A stretch of DNA of 64,000 nt from Marsupella aquatica (Eukaryota; Marchantiophyta): positions 11,098,001 to 11,162,000 of the forward strand of contig OZ316893.1 in the NCBI GenBank assembly GCA_973895155.1. The letters are read 5' to 3'. The position numbers and the translations under genes are program-made. Under the pieces are notes generated by a model. That model searched no databases. It saw only the letters and a program-made list of their open reading frames with translations, and was not told where the DNA came from. Shown one piece after another: positions 32,280 to 44,267 of this stretch (the stretch's first letter is position 1; the number at the start of each line of letters is the position of its first letter).

Positions 32280-32517
32280 AAAATACCCTAATTTTTGCCC
32301 AGAGAGGCATGACTTTGTGGTAGCTCACTTGAGAAGAGATTGATAGGTCTTGGGTTCAATTATTGTGGCTGACTTTTCCCTTTATGTGGCATTTCACAGA
32401 TTTCCCCTTAAAATGAATAAAAATAAATAAATAAAATAAAATACCCTAATTTCTTTGACAATCTTTTAAAAAGTGTTCCTTTAGAACCCTACACTTTGTT
32501 GCATGTGATGTGTCATT
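32280..32517. mobile_element. Remnant of a MITE-family element hit by a SINE and a second MITE
   Basis: AAAATACCCTAATTT, TTTAGAACCCTACAC and TTGCATGTGATGTGTCA resemble the interior and subterminal blocks of the MITE family. A SINE interrupts it (32295-32437), and the full copy at 32518 is inserted at its right end. Confidence 0.5.
32295..32437 (+). mobile_element. SINE, CCCAGAGAGGCATG family, with 15-bp target duplication
   Basis: It begins TTGCCCAGAGAGGCATG, has GTGGTAGCTCACTTGAG and TGGGTTCAATTATTG as A- and B-box-like segments, and ends in AAATAAATAAATAAAAT repeats. AAAATACCCTAATTT flanks both sides (32280-32294 and 32438-32452), the signature of LINE-driven insertion. Confidence 0.85.
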
Positions 32518-32805
32518 TGGGGATTTCACTTCCACAAAAATGACACATCACGTGCGACGAAATATAAGGTCATTTTATTGGTTTAAAGGGAAGACTTAAG
32601 AATTTTTTGAGAAGAACAATAGGGTATTTTAAATCAAATTTTGAGACTTATAAGAACATTAGGGTCTTTATATAACCAAATTGAATATTCTAAGAATATT
32701 CCAACTTTATAGGGGTTGAAACATTTTTTTTCTTACATTTTAGGGCGTTTGAGGCCTAAAAATGTCGCAGGTGATGAGGAGGCATCCATATAGTGAGACC
32801 TCCAA
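32518..32805. mobile_element. MITE of the CTCGGGGG-TCACT family, copy 3 (288 bp)
   Basis: Left end TGGGGATTTCACT and right end AGTGAGACCTCCAA are diverged family termini. The 8-bp duplication GTGTCATT is at 32510-32517 and 32806-32813. The interior is near-identical in layout and orientation to copy 1 (CACATCACGTGCGACGAAAT, AGGGAAGACTTAAGAATTTT). Confidence 0.88.
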
Positions 32806-33599
32806 GTGTCATTTTGCTGAGTTGAGACTCTGAGCATTGACCTTGCCCACACTGCCCTCATACAAGCCCTCCATTGTTCACCATTCCATTCAATGATTGC
32901 TGAGCCATGCCTTGACTCAACATTTAAAATCTTATGACAAATCTCAAATAAGTTCTTTCTCGTGTAGCATCACCTTTTTTTTCTTCCCAAACACGAGCCC
33001 AAACACATTCACCAAATTGTGTTCACTTTGCAATATAATTTATGAGGGACATTGCAATTTTGGGGTGGCCTTAAGCTTTCAGCAGGTGCTTGCTGGTTCA
33101 AGAAAGTGTGAGGTCCATCTTACTTGACATTTCACAATTGTTTATGAGGTGTTGGGTTGGGGTTCTACAATCTTGTCTACAATGGAGGGCTGCACCTTAT
33201 AAGAACCATTACATGAACATTAGTCTCATAAAGGGTCGATCTAAATTTTAGCTAAATTACCACAATTTGCATTATTTGGTGGAAAATGTTTCAAGTGCCC
33301 AGGAAGCAATGATTACCACACTGATAACTTGCAAACATCTATTTTTACTTGCCTCCAGACTTTAGTGAGTGGCAGGTAAGTTTCCCCAGCCAAAAGGTTT
33401 TCTCAATCTACGTTTTCCCCATATCTCATTTGGTATGGGACTTAGCCAAAACATGTGTTTCCAGGCTATTTCAAGAAGCATCTAGCTTCGTAAGACGTTT
33501 CTCAGACAGCCATGTTTGGAATGTAGTTTCCAGAATATTTCTGGTGTTACCTTGTGCCAGAGCCTACTCAGGTTACTTTCTCTTATTTAGATTTTTGCT

Positions 33600-34660
33600 T
33601 TGAATTTATTTTAGACAATGTGCATCCTTTGTATTTTTGGACTTTGAAATTATTTTTACCTCCTCTTAATGTTTTGTTTTCTTATTAGAGACCCCCTCTT
33701 TAGGTCTATTCTTTTTTCCCACTTTTTCCCATCCTTTGTAAGAATATATTTTCCAATCCTTACGTTCAAGTCATAAATTTTTCATACAGCAAAGATACTT
33801 AGACCCTAAGCTATCTCTTCCAAAGAGTGACTGAATCCAAGGGGTGTGAGAAACCAACATTCGCCAACCCCTCCTCTCTTAGCTACAGCTCAGAACATTG
33901 TTTCTTCAGTTTATGGCTTTGAGTGACTTACATGTGCCCAGCCTAAGTCATTATGAGAAAACATGTCTGGCCCACCATTCTATTGCATGAGATTCACTAT
34001 TATTGTTTGGGAGCCAAAAAGTTGTCTACTAGGAAAATGACTTGTATGGGGAGAGAAGTGGGGCCAATACTTTGTAAAGGAGTCAGCATTGAGTCACAAG
34101 TACCAAGTCACCCAAAACTAATTATTCTTGTTTTAAAGGAGCACTAAAAAATTCATCCAAACCCTTTTAATTATGATTCACAACATGATGAGAAGCCTTT
34201 TGAGTGGGAAACACTACAAGACCAGCTATCTTACTTTGTTTTTGGGGATCTCACACTTTTACGTATGTTGAAGAAGAGTTTTCTCGTTCAAAGTTACCTT
34301 GTTGAGGAGCCTACTGAGGTTGGTTTGTCGTATTAAGTATTGCTACGTATCTTTGTTTTAAATTATTTTAGACAAGGTGCATCTTTTGTATTATTGGGAC
34401 ATTGACATTATTTCTGCCTCCATCTTAGTGGTTTCAATTTTCTTTTTTGAGAGTCCTCTTTTTGAAATGGATTCACAATAGGTTAGAAGCTAAATAGTTG
34501 TTTGCTAGAAGAGGTCAACCCTTTGTAAAGGAATAAGCAGTGAGGAGAACAGACTTTGTAAAGGAATCAACATTGAGGCACAATTAACAAATCACCCAAA
34601 ACTAATCTATTCTTGCTTTACTCCTGTTAACAAAATGAATCCAAACTCTAAAATGTACTG
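33600..34660. repeat. Diverged direct duplication, about 0.5-0.75 kb apart
   Basis: GACAA(T/G)GTGCATC and TTTTGTATT with a following TTATTT(T/C)(T/C)GCCTCC-like block occur at about 33610 and 34370. AATCACCCAAAACTAAT-like sequence occurs at about 34107 and 34588. The two halves are clearly related but heavily diverged. No coding frame was seen. Confidence 0.5.
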
Positions 34661-35469
34661 ATTAATCATTTTTCTTAACATGTGAATCCTTATGAGCTGG
34701 AACCACTACAATTTTCTGGTTAGGTGTTTGTCCTCTTTGGCATTTTTGTTTTCCTTTCATTGTACTTTGTTTTTCCTGATTTATAAACTCTGATGCGCTT
34801 TTAAACTACAAGACCAACTATTTAGCTTTCTTTTTGAGATCCTCACTTTTAGGTATACTGAAGAATTATTTCCTCACTTTATCTGGATACGATAGTTTGA
34901 AAAACTTTTTGTTAACATTAGGGGAAGATTGGAGCAACCCTACCACAAAGCTGTCGGCATATTTTATGGGCGCCAAAAATCATCCCAGATATCAATTTTT
35001 TAACGGCCCTGGGACAAGATCCATGTAAACCAGCTGATCTGTATCGAGGTTTTTTTAGATGTCAGTCACTTTGTCAGCTCAAGGTCTCGGAAAGCAGCTT
35101 TACCAGCTAAGGTAATCCACCAGAAAGTTGGTGTACTGGGGTCCTCATGCCTCATGATGTAGCTTTTCTGGGCTGCCGGCCATCCGCCCATCCCAAGACC
35201 CACTAGTAGTGTAGTTGCTAAGCATGCACGCAAGCAAGCAGGCCAACAATCGACCCACATTCCCCAAAGATGCAGCAGCCAACAAATGTCTAACCTCGCG
35301 TAGGAGTTGCTGCTGGACCGCCTCGATCATGAAAAGCGAGTACTGTGTCACCTGATCATAGAGAATGGCTTGCATCACCAGGCTAATAGTTAAAAGTGAT
35401 GGCTGCCGAAAATATGAATGACCCTGGGCCCCAGATTGAAGACGGAGTTACACACAAAGTAGGACGACA
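34661..35469. other. Unassigned intergenic DNA
   Basis: A GC-richer patch at 35100-35400 has short open frames on both strands, none recognisable. Nothing else was seen. Confidence 0.3.
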
Positions 35470-36520
35470 TACCGTGCTTTATTCTGTTTGATTGATGGAG
35501 TGTAATTAATTCTCCTAAAATCTTTCGAGCCAAAGCAGAATGTTCTACGAACGATCCATGTCCCACTTGCAAACCAGTTATGACAGTAGATGAGAATCAT
35601 TATTAGCTTATCACTCTCTGTAATTCAGTGGTAGCTCCTATCTCTTATTTTTCCCTCTTTCCAGGTTTTTGGGTTTGCATTTGCCCTCTGGATTTCTTGT
35701 GCTTTTAACTCCATTGTACTTAAATTGGTCCTTTTTAGTGAGTTGGTCCTTTTACTCTATGAACGATCGAAGGAAAGAATGAACAAGGGGACGAATGTGT
35801 CTAGCAAAGAGAAAACCTGGAAACCTAGAATTCTGCAAATGCTTCGTTCTGTTTCATTCATGCAATGTAATTAATTCTGTGAGAAGTTTTAGGGTTTAGT
35901 TTGTGGTTTAGTTTCGAGCCAAAACAGAATGTTCTATGAGCGATTGATGGAATGAATGAACAAGGGACCGATTACGTCTAGAGAAGAGAAGACATGGAAA
36001 ACGTCTAGAGAAGGCTCCAAATTAATCTGTTTGACTTAATTAATTCTGTTCAATCTTTCGAGGCAAAACAGAACGCTCTACGAACGGCCATGGAATGAAT
36101 AAACAAGGGAACGAATCCGTCTAGAGAATGGAAAACGTCTAGAGAATGCCGCACATGCCTTCTTCTGTTTGTTTCATGGAATGCAAATAATTCTGTGAAA
36201 TCTTTCGAGCCAAAACAGAATGTATTATGAACGATCGATGGAATGAATGAACAAGGGGACGAATAAGTCTAGAGAAGAGAAGAGCAGACTTGGAAAATAT
36301 CTAGAGAATAGTACAAACACTTTCCTTGTGTGATTCATGGAATGCAATTAATTCTATGAAATTTTTCGAGCCAAAATAGAATGGTCTATGAACGACCGAT
36401 GGAATGAATGAATAAGAGAACGAATGCGTATAGAGAGACATGGAACGCGTCTAGATCGAGAAGAGAAGAGCAGACATGGAAACTGTCTAGAGAACGGTGC
36501 AAACGTCTAGAGAATGGTAG
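35470..36520. repeat. Degenerate minisatellite, about five or six units of 120-160 bp
   Basis: The core AATCTTTCGAGCCAAAACAG (variants) recurs at about 35518, 35910, 36053, 36199 and 36360. It is followed by GAATG..CTATGAACGATCGATGG, AATGAATGAACAAGGGGACG and GTCTAGAGAA. Spacing varies because of internal deletions. No long open frame is present. Confidence 0.75.
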
Positions 36521-36529
36521 CAAATAATG

Positions 36530-39420
36530 ATGATGGTAGAGAAATGCTCCCCGCTAATACTTTAAACAAATGATGGAGAAACCATGAGTGACAGATGGAA
36601 TGCAAGGACAAGGGAGCGAATAGTTAATTCTTAAGGACAAGTCATAAAATAAGACAAGAGAAGACATGGAAAAGGTCTAGGGAATGGTGCAAAACAGGGA
36701 CCCCAGATGGTGAATCCTAAAAGCTACTCTAAAGGACTATCCGGGACAGTGAGCTCCCCTCAATTTTTTTACGTGTGGGAGCCCTGCAAACAGCAGGAGA
36801 TCGTTGCAGGACTTTGATGTATACAATACTATTTACAGAATTGATCACATGAACATACCAAACAGCTACATTAGCCAGAGAATCGAATTTAGCTTGCAGT
36901 TTGCCGAATTCTAAACATGACTGTGCTCCATGATTTATGCCATAGGGTAGCACTCAGGCTCGTGACTGTCACTCCAGTCTGCCAGTCTGTGTTTGCCGGT
37001 GATCTAAAAATCGAGATTCTTCTCACAAGGCAATGTGTCATATCGATATAACCCCAGCGAAAGTCTACTGTACTAGTCTAGATGAAATCGCCACGGGCAA
37101 ACGTGTTCAAGCTGGGCTACTCTAGCTCTTCCACTGTCGGGTGCTTTCGATGGTCCTTCGAGAATTCAATGGAATCGATCGATCGATGTAGAAGCGCTTT
37201 CAATTCAGTAATTTTCTAAGCAGATGAGACTGCGAAAATCATTCAATGCGTGTCCTTTTCTCAAATTCAATTCTAACCCCCAACAATTCCACTCCAAATT
37301 CTGCTCCTGCATGTGACTGGGTAGGAGTGTAGGTTGTATGCCAAATCCCTTTGTTGTGCCGGTTATGTGTTATGTGCCACCATGTGCTTGTGTTAATTGC
37401 AGGAATTCTATAAAAACATTCAAGAAATATAACCCGATGCCTTTCCTTTGCCTGCATGCAGCTTGCTCAAGGGTGGTTTCCCTAAAACCCAACAACGTCC
37501 CTGAAGCTTACAACATAGTACATTTTTTGTTTTGCTTTTCTCAAGGACTTTTTTCAATCTAATCACTGTAACGGACTACCAGGTTTTAGTTCGAATACAC
37601 TGGCCGATAAAAGGCGTATTTTTTGGGAAAATCAAGTTCTGTATCTAATAAATACAATTGTAATTCTAGTTACTAGCTGCTGGAAATGGAGGAACACCTT
37701 TTAGTTGTCTTGTCTTTTTCATGTTGCTTGTCATGTATTTTTATATGCATTTGATTTAGTCTAGGATTTTGTTTTGTATTATTTCAAATTTAGTAATTTC
37801 TTCTAACCCCCTTAATTTTTTAAATGGCCTAGTTTCAATCAGGTACTTTAGAGTAAACGTTGTCTTTTCAAGTCTCTACTTTTCTCTGCTCAATTAGTCC
37901 CTATGTCTGAGGAGAGACACTCCACCAGGCTCAACCGGGCAACCAGAACTCAACGGAGGGGATGTACTGTAGCTTATATCCCCATTGGTTTAACTTTACA
38001 ATAAGTATGGTTTATACATCAATAAGTGTCACCTGAATAAAGAGCCCCTAAAAATACAGCTCAAATTAAAGGTTAAAAAGTTCACTTATTTCTCTTTCAA
38101 GGAATATTGTACCCACAGTACAATAGTTAAACACAGTGTACAATAGTTAATGTAATTGTCTTTTTCAAAGTGAGAAAGTACTCTACCTCTGGTTGAAAGA
38201 GAATCACTACAAGACAAATAAGCAAGCATGTTCCAATATGAGTATGCTATATAGTTGCTACAATAAGTTACAGTTCTTTCACCGACTACTTTAGATTTTT
38301 GGATGGAGAGCAAATTTACTCCCTGTTTTATTTCCGGTTTCCTTGGACTCACCAGTTAAATGACCCTCACTTATAAGCCATAGTTAGGACTAGGGTATGA
38401 TTCTATGATGACTTTAATCTGTAAAGAGTCATTCTTATGACGCTAAGTCATAAGTTTTGCCACTCAAATCCAAGTGGGGTTCCTGTAGTTTATAATCAAC
38501 CTCACTAGCGCGCGGTGAAATTGATTGGATGTCATAACTTTGGCACCACTAGTTGTGAAGTCCACTCTGCCTAAGTGCACCCTCCATTAGTGCAAATTCT
38601 GGCTTATTGCTTCCATTTTCACAAAAGTTTTGCAAGTTTATAAAGTCTTTCAATGTGTCCACTTGACAAATAACTACAAGTGTGCAATCTATATAAGAGT
38701 GCACATGTGTGTTGATAAGATTTGTTACATTGTTCATTATCAAAAACTGTCAAATGCATTTTTTGTATATTGTTGCACTTATGCAGTAGGCTACATAGTT
38801 TTAACGCAGGCATTGTATAGTTCAGGGAGGCATGAGTATCATGCGACATTTCAAGAAGTGCAAGATCATCAATGTTGCTCATGTCAATACTGCAAACCAA
38901 GAGGATCCAAGCAAGATTGTCAGTGTTGCACTTATCTCATAGTGCAAACTTGGTTTAAGTGTTTGCCACCAGCTCCTTCCCTCGACAGTGCACTAAGAGC
39001 AAGTAGACTGTATTGCAAATTGTTTGCGGGGCTTTCTTCTAGAGCACTGTTAGTACTGGAACCCAAGACAAAAAGATTGGAACAAGCTATATTAATCAAA
39101 GAGATGTTCAGAACCAGTCCAAGATTATAGCATGTCAAGCCTTTTTTTTTGTCTTGTAGTGATATGTAATTCATCCAATTTATATATGATAAAAGAAGAG
39201 AGTATATGTAAAGTACATGCCAAGAAAATAATATCTGTTAATTAAGAGTAAGTGAAATAATACACAAAACTATAAATACACATGCAAAGAAAAGCACATA
39301 ATAAAGTTATCCTTAATGTAAGGGGCCAAACTGAGGGCCAGATTCACTATTTGGTCTTTTCAGTGTGTTTCATTAAACTCCAAAAGTTCCCTTGTAGCAA
39401 CCCAGTTTAGTAAATAAGCA
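36530..39420. other. Unassigned intergenic DNA
   Basis: AT-rich DNA with scattered short open frames (for example 38630-39130, plus), none of recognisable family. A GATC run lies near 37175. No RNA gene was seen. Confidence 0.3.
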
Positions 39421-39429
39421 GGTGAGTTA

Positions 39430-39780
39430 AGCAATGATGGAGAGCAGCAGCTCGCAGCAAGGCACAAATTGGAGAGAGCAGCTCACAGCAATGATGGCTG
39501 GCAGCAGCTCGCAGCAAAGGCAGCGCAGCAAGGCAGCAATCGAGTTAGCAAGGCAGCAATCGAGGCAGTGAAGCAGCGAGGCAGCAGCAAGGCAGCAAAG
39601 GCAGCGATAGAGATGCAAATGTTGGGATCCAGCAGCGAGGCAGCAAGGCAGCGAAGGCAGCAATTGAGAGAAAATGTTGGGATCCAGCAGCTCACAGCAA
39701 TGGAGGGCCTGGTAGCGATGGAGACGAAATTGGCAGTGCGGCAGCGATGGAGACAAATTGAATCGGGCATGGGGCAATGA
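39430..39780. repeat. CAG-rich low-complexity block
   Basis: Imperfect (GCAGCAA/GGCAGCGA)n sequence keeps frames open on both strands: a Gln/Ala-rich one on plus and a Leu/Cys-rich one on minus (to 39899). ATGTTGGGATCCAGCAGC occurs twice (39620 and 39673). Composition, not selection, probably explains the open frames. Confidence 0.7.
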
Positions 39781-39899
39781 AGGAGGAAACAGTCGGGGCT
39801 GGGGCAAAAAAGAAAGACATCGGGCCTTGGCCTAACTCGTGGTGAGAAAGGCCTGACACTATTGAGCAGACAAAAAACATGTTTCACCCTGTTTCTCAC

Positions 39900-41367
39900 C
39901 CCCGAGTACTTAAATTTTTGAGTTCAACTAACTCACCGAGTAATTTGCAATAAAGTCGGGACCAGTCACTCATAATAATGGACTTTACGGATACTTTAAT
40001 GACCAGGAAAGTTCAAAGATACTCAAGACTTGTGAACATAAGGTACAAATTTTCACTTGATTCTAGGTAATGACACTCAATTAAACCATATATAGCTTTT
40101 GTAAAGAAAATCACCAGGTGAACTTAGTACACCCAATGAACACATTGTTCAAAATCATTACTCTCACTCTCATGAGAAAAGGAGAATTCACTGAGGAGCA
40201 GCCGTATTTTTTAAGTGTGAATTTTAGCCAAATTCCACCTCGCCAAAAAAGTTTTGCCACTTTTGGCTAATATTTGCTACATTTTTCTGACACCATTAGC
40301 CACTCTTCCACCAAATTATAGGCCCCATTAGCCAGAATCTAAGGGCCCTCCTTAAATCTAGGGATATCTGACGGTCAACATTGAATTCAGTAAAACCTGG
40401 CAGAGAATATTCCTAGAATCTACTCCCATAGAGAAGCAAACATTCGCCACACTGGCTAAAAATAAAAAACCTTAAAAATACTGCTAAGGAGTGATTGAAA
40501 AGGAAAGAATAAACATTTATGACTGGAGCCAAAATAAATTCAAGATACTCTAAATTAACTAAAATTAAAAGAGGTCCAAAAGTTAATTTAAATTATAATT
40601 AATACAAATATTTCACCTTGCTAAGGCACTTTAAAATAAAAATACAAATAAGACAAAACATGAAAGTCCGATTCACCATGGTGTCATGATTAAGACTTCA
40701 GATTGCTTTTCAATTCAATAAAGTTAATTGGAGGCTCACTGGCTGACTGACTTTGACTGGATCGGGTGAACTTTGGTCTCTGGTTGATTTTGTACTCACT
40801 TTTTGGAACGATTGCACATCAGGGGAAGAAGTGAGTGTGGCCCTTTCGCAGCATTGCATTGACCTTGTCAGAGGGGTGGTCCCAACTCTCAATCTGGGTC
40901 ACTCTATTAGGGGGCAAGAGAGCATAGGTATGGGGTAGCTTTCTTTTGCAGCCTTCAGCTCAATCTACTGAGTTTTCCATGCCCGAACCCCCTCCTGATG
41001 GCAGGCCTGACAGCATTATTTTGTTGTGGAGAAGCAAGTGCAAGGCAGGGGAAGTTTCGGTCCTTTGAGATCCTGACACCTGAAAATGTGATGTGAATAA
41101 AACATAAAGGTCCTGACACTTGAAAATGTTAAATAAAAGAAAAAGACACTGGATAATGCAGGGAGGCCAAAAGGCTTGTGCAGTGACACATTGCTCATGT
41201 GGACAGAAGATACTGTGGGCCATGGCCATTAGCTTTTTCCCCTCAGTGCTAAGGACCCAGTGTTGAGAGGGCAGCGTACATGCAAGACAGCCGTTTAGCC
41301 CGTCGACCTTGGAAATGAATAATACAATTGACATACAGACTGTAGAATGATTGTGAGATGATTTTAA
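39900..41367. other. Unassigned intergenic DNA
   Basis: Open frames at 40753-40938 (plus) and 41448-40960 (minus) have no recognisable family. Nothing else could be assigned. Confidence 0.3.
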
Positions 41368-41377
41368 GGCATGACAT

Positions 41378-41619
41378 TTTTTCTTTCTTTCCTGCTGTTT
41401 CTTCCATCCAGGCAGATGGGCTGGTGGGGCTCTTTCTTTCAGCCCCACCAGCCGAGCCCCACCAGCCCATCTGGGTGTGCTCCCTCTTCGAGCCCCCTTA
41501 ATTGTTCGTTTGTTCCTTCTTTCTCCTGGCCCCTCGTTTGGCGAAGGTTGTACTCTTGGTTTCTTTGAATAAAGTTTCTCGGGCTGTGCCCCTTTCCCCG
41601 TTCAAAAGAAAAAAAAAAA
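41378..41619 (+). mobile_element. Polyadenylated retroposon with a strong 5' hairpin (about 242 bp)
   Basis: GGCATGACAT (41368-41377) and GGTATGACAT (41620-41629) flank the unit and differ at one base. The right end is an A-rich tail after TTTGAATAAAGTTTC. These are hallmarks of LINE-mediated retroposition. No tRNA-type A or B box was found. Near the start is a perfect 20-bp inverted repeat (listed separately). It may be a SINE of another origin or a retrocopy of a structured RNA. Confidence 0.75.
41413..41473 (+). repeat. Perfect 20-bp stem hairpin in the retroposon
   Basis: CAGATGGGCTGGTGGGGCTC (41413-41432) is the exact reverse complement of 41454-41473, with a 21-nt loop that itself contains another AGCCCCACCAGCC. 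Confidence 0.9.
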
Positions 41620-41629
41620 GGTATGACAT

Positions 41630-43320
41630 CTTTGCATTGATGTGGAAATTAAGCTGAACCAATCAAATTCCAAGTTTCGTGCATTCATAGATAGCTTTCC
41701 TTTCGTCTCCTATGGGCTTGGATGGGGCTTTCTCGGCAGTCTCCGTCGATATTTTAGTTTCTCCCTTCTTAGTAAAATATATCTCCCCATTCTTTCACTT
41801 CCCTCGACTGCGCTTCCGCTTGGACACCTTGTGCCTTTGGCAATTGTAATTTAAGTGCTGGAGCAGATGCTTAGTTCAAACCTTAGGAATGATTTTACTC
41901 AACAACCTCAGATACCAATGCTTATGCACAGGAAGGCTCCCCATTCCCAGACTCCAATGCCCATCCCTACTCACATGTATAGTCTAGTCTAATAAATGTC
42001 AAATTTTTCTATTACTAGAGATATAAGAACTTAACTATACTTACTCTACCAATCACTGAAGAACACACCTAGTTTAGATTTTCTAAACTTAGAGTTTATT
42101 CCTAAGAAAATCAGGTGGATTTCCTAAGCTTGGAGAGCGAATGACCATATAGATGACATATTGCCACATAGGAGCAGGTGGGGCTATTAGGGGTCCAACT
42201 ACAAGGAAACGATGGTGCATTCCGTGGAATCACTGAGTATTCCAATTAGCCGTTCCACTAGTGGTTACCGCAGTGTTGGGTTGTTAAACCGCAATTTTGG
42301 ACAAAATCATAGAGCAGAAGGACCGCTCTAGGAAACGATGTGAATTCATGGTTTTTTTGGCTGTTGTTGTTGTATCATTGGCCATGGATATTTAGAAATG
42401 ATCCTCTTTGGGACAGAGTTCAACAGGCAGTGCTCAATATGACACAACAGCTCCGTCGTCAAATTGCCCATATTCTGATTAGGCCGCCCTTAAAACAGAG
42501 GTAAAAATGATCTGCTCCTGATTTCCTCGGGCGGAGGATTTGGAGGACTCATCGTCATTCAACATGGCTGCTGGCAGCTCCACGTTTCTGACACCAGCCA
42601 CTGCAGATTCAGCTCATCGTGGTGTCCAAGATCCGGATTCATGCGCTTCTCCGCTGCCGGATGCCGAGCCAGTACTGGCTAGTGGTGTTTTGCTACCTTA
42701 AATCGACCGTCCTGTCGTGCGTGGGCCCATTGGCCCGATTGATTCAGATGGGAACTATACTTTATATGTTCATGAGGTACTGACTATCTAATCTGCTCCT
42801 GATTTTGTCGGTTGGTTGGAGGGATCAGAGGACTATCATGAGCATGGCTGCATTTCCACATTTCTTAGTCTATTAGCTACAGACTCTGTAGAAGTAGATC
42901 TCGATTCACTCACTTTCCTGCATGCTCGAGGGGATGTTGCTGCAGAATCTATGCACGCCGTCGTTCTCAAGGCAGCTAGCTCTAGCTACGAGCACTGCCC
43001 GTCAATTTCCCTGCTGCACATGCCAGACCCAGCATAATTGTCGTGACGGGCTGGATAACGGTAAACGTCATCCATCGGTTATTCTTTGGTTCGTCAGAGT
43101 AGTGATCGAGGGCAGCAGATTGACAGAGTGCTACGATGCAGATGTCCGAATGAGAAAAGCACGAGGTACTCAAAGACACGGATGTACCTCTGCCTTAAGT
43201 TGGTGGTGTACGGGTGCATCACACTTGGAAGATTCATACTATAATATGGCATTTGTGGAGGAAATGTCTGGACGAAATGTCTGCGGGTGTTATCTAGCGG
43301 AATAAATACTATCTAGCTGA
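41630..43320. other. Unassigned intergenic DNA with a weak duplication
   Basis: ATCTGCTCCTGATTT(C/T)(C/G)TCGG with a following GAGGA(C/T)T stretch occurs at about 42509 and 42789. Open frames at 42816-43305 (plus) look coding-like in base composition, but I recognise no family. Confidence 0.3.
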
Positions 43321-43321
43321 A

Positions 43322-43505
43322 GAGAGTCCATTTCTTATGTTTCTTTGAGCTCTATAGGCGGGGAGAGGATCTGGGGACGAGAGTCCATTTATCATGTTTG
43401 AGCCATTTATCATGTTTGAGCTCTTTAGGCGGGGAGAGGATCTGGGGACGAGAGTCCATTTCTCATGTTTCTTTGAGCTCTTTAGGCGGGGAGAGGATCT
43501 GGGGC
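43322..43505. repeat. Three tandem units of 57-71 bp
   Basis: GAGAGTCCATTT and GAGCTCT(A/T)TAGGCGGGGAG mark units at 43322, 43379 and 43450. The middle unit carries an extra ATCATGTTTGAGCC. CCTGATACGCACATTT follows and is itself repeated at 43506 and 43548. Confidence 0.85.
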
Positions 43506-43569
43506 CTGATACGCACATTTTTTTTTGCCTTGAAAACCGAAAACAGGCCTGATACGCACATTTCGTATA

Positions 43570-44267
43570 AGTTGCTTGTTAGAATGATTCTGCATCAAGG
43601 TGAATTCAAAGCGGAGGCCGTTCTTTCCTTCGGATGCGCTCATTGGAAAGCGTTGGTGCAGCGACGTTAGGTGCACGTACATGGATGTACTAGAGCTTTG
43701 GTTAGATTTCTCATCAATTAGTGGAAGTGGGATCGATATGCCTGCAGATGTTTTGGGTATGCGGCCACCTTTTGCTAGCCACCGCTATGAGAGGTTGAGT
43801 AACTCTGTCAACTGACAACCCACTTTATGAAACTTGCGCAGTTAGTGCTTGGTGACATCAACTCCAGGTTCATGGGGCAATTGTCATCGAGAACCTCGGA
43901 ACTCCGATGCAAATTGTACGACAGGACGATACGTTGCAGTTCAGATCTGAGAACGCTGTACGCACATCTGATCTGCAAAGCCTCTCCCGTAACATCGCTT
44001 CAAATGACCATCCCAGCAGCGTATGTACAGTTGAAGCCATCGGACGTTGGAGCTCTATTTGGGACCATACCGATTCTCAAGAACTGCCATCACGTCGCAC
44101 AGACGACCCAATTCAAGTTGTATTCAGCCTGTTAAACATTCTGACGGACTCGAGGGTCTGAATGGGCTAATCGCTCTATCGTACGCATCCAGCGACCTCC
44201 TTGTCTGTCGTCTGCAGTCTGCAGGACGTGGTGTACTAGGATCCAGGAAAAGGAAGGAGCGACAATT
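43570..44267. promoter_or_regulatory. Upstream region of the beta-galactosidase gene (putative)
   Basis: This stretch precedes the start codon at 44268 and should contain the promoter and 5' UTR. Overlapping open frames (43827-44135, 43907-44161) have no recognisable family. No core promoter element is clear. Confidence 0.3.

Noticed and set aside
39427-39899. Leu/Cys-rich minus-strand ORF of 138 codons
   Set aside because: It is antisense of a CAG-rich low-complexity block, with no family resemblance.
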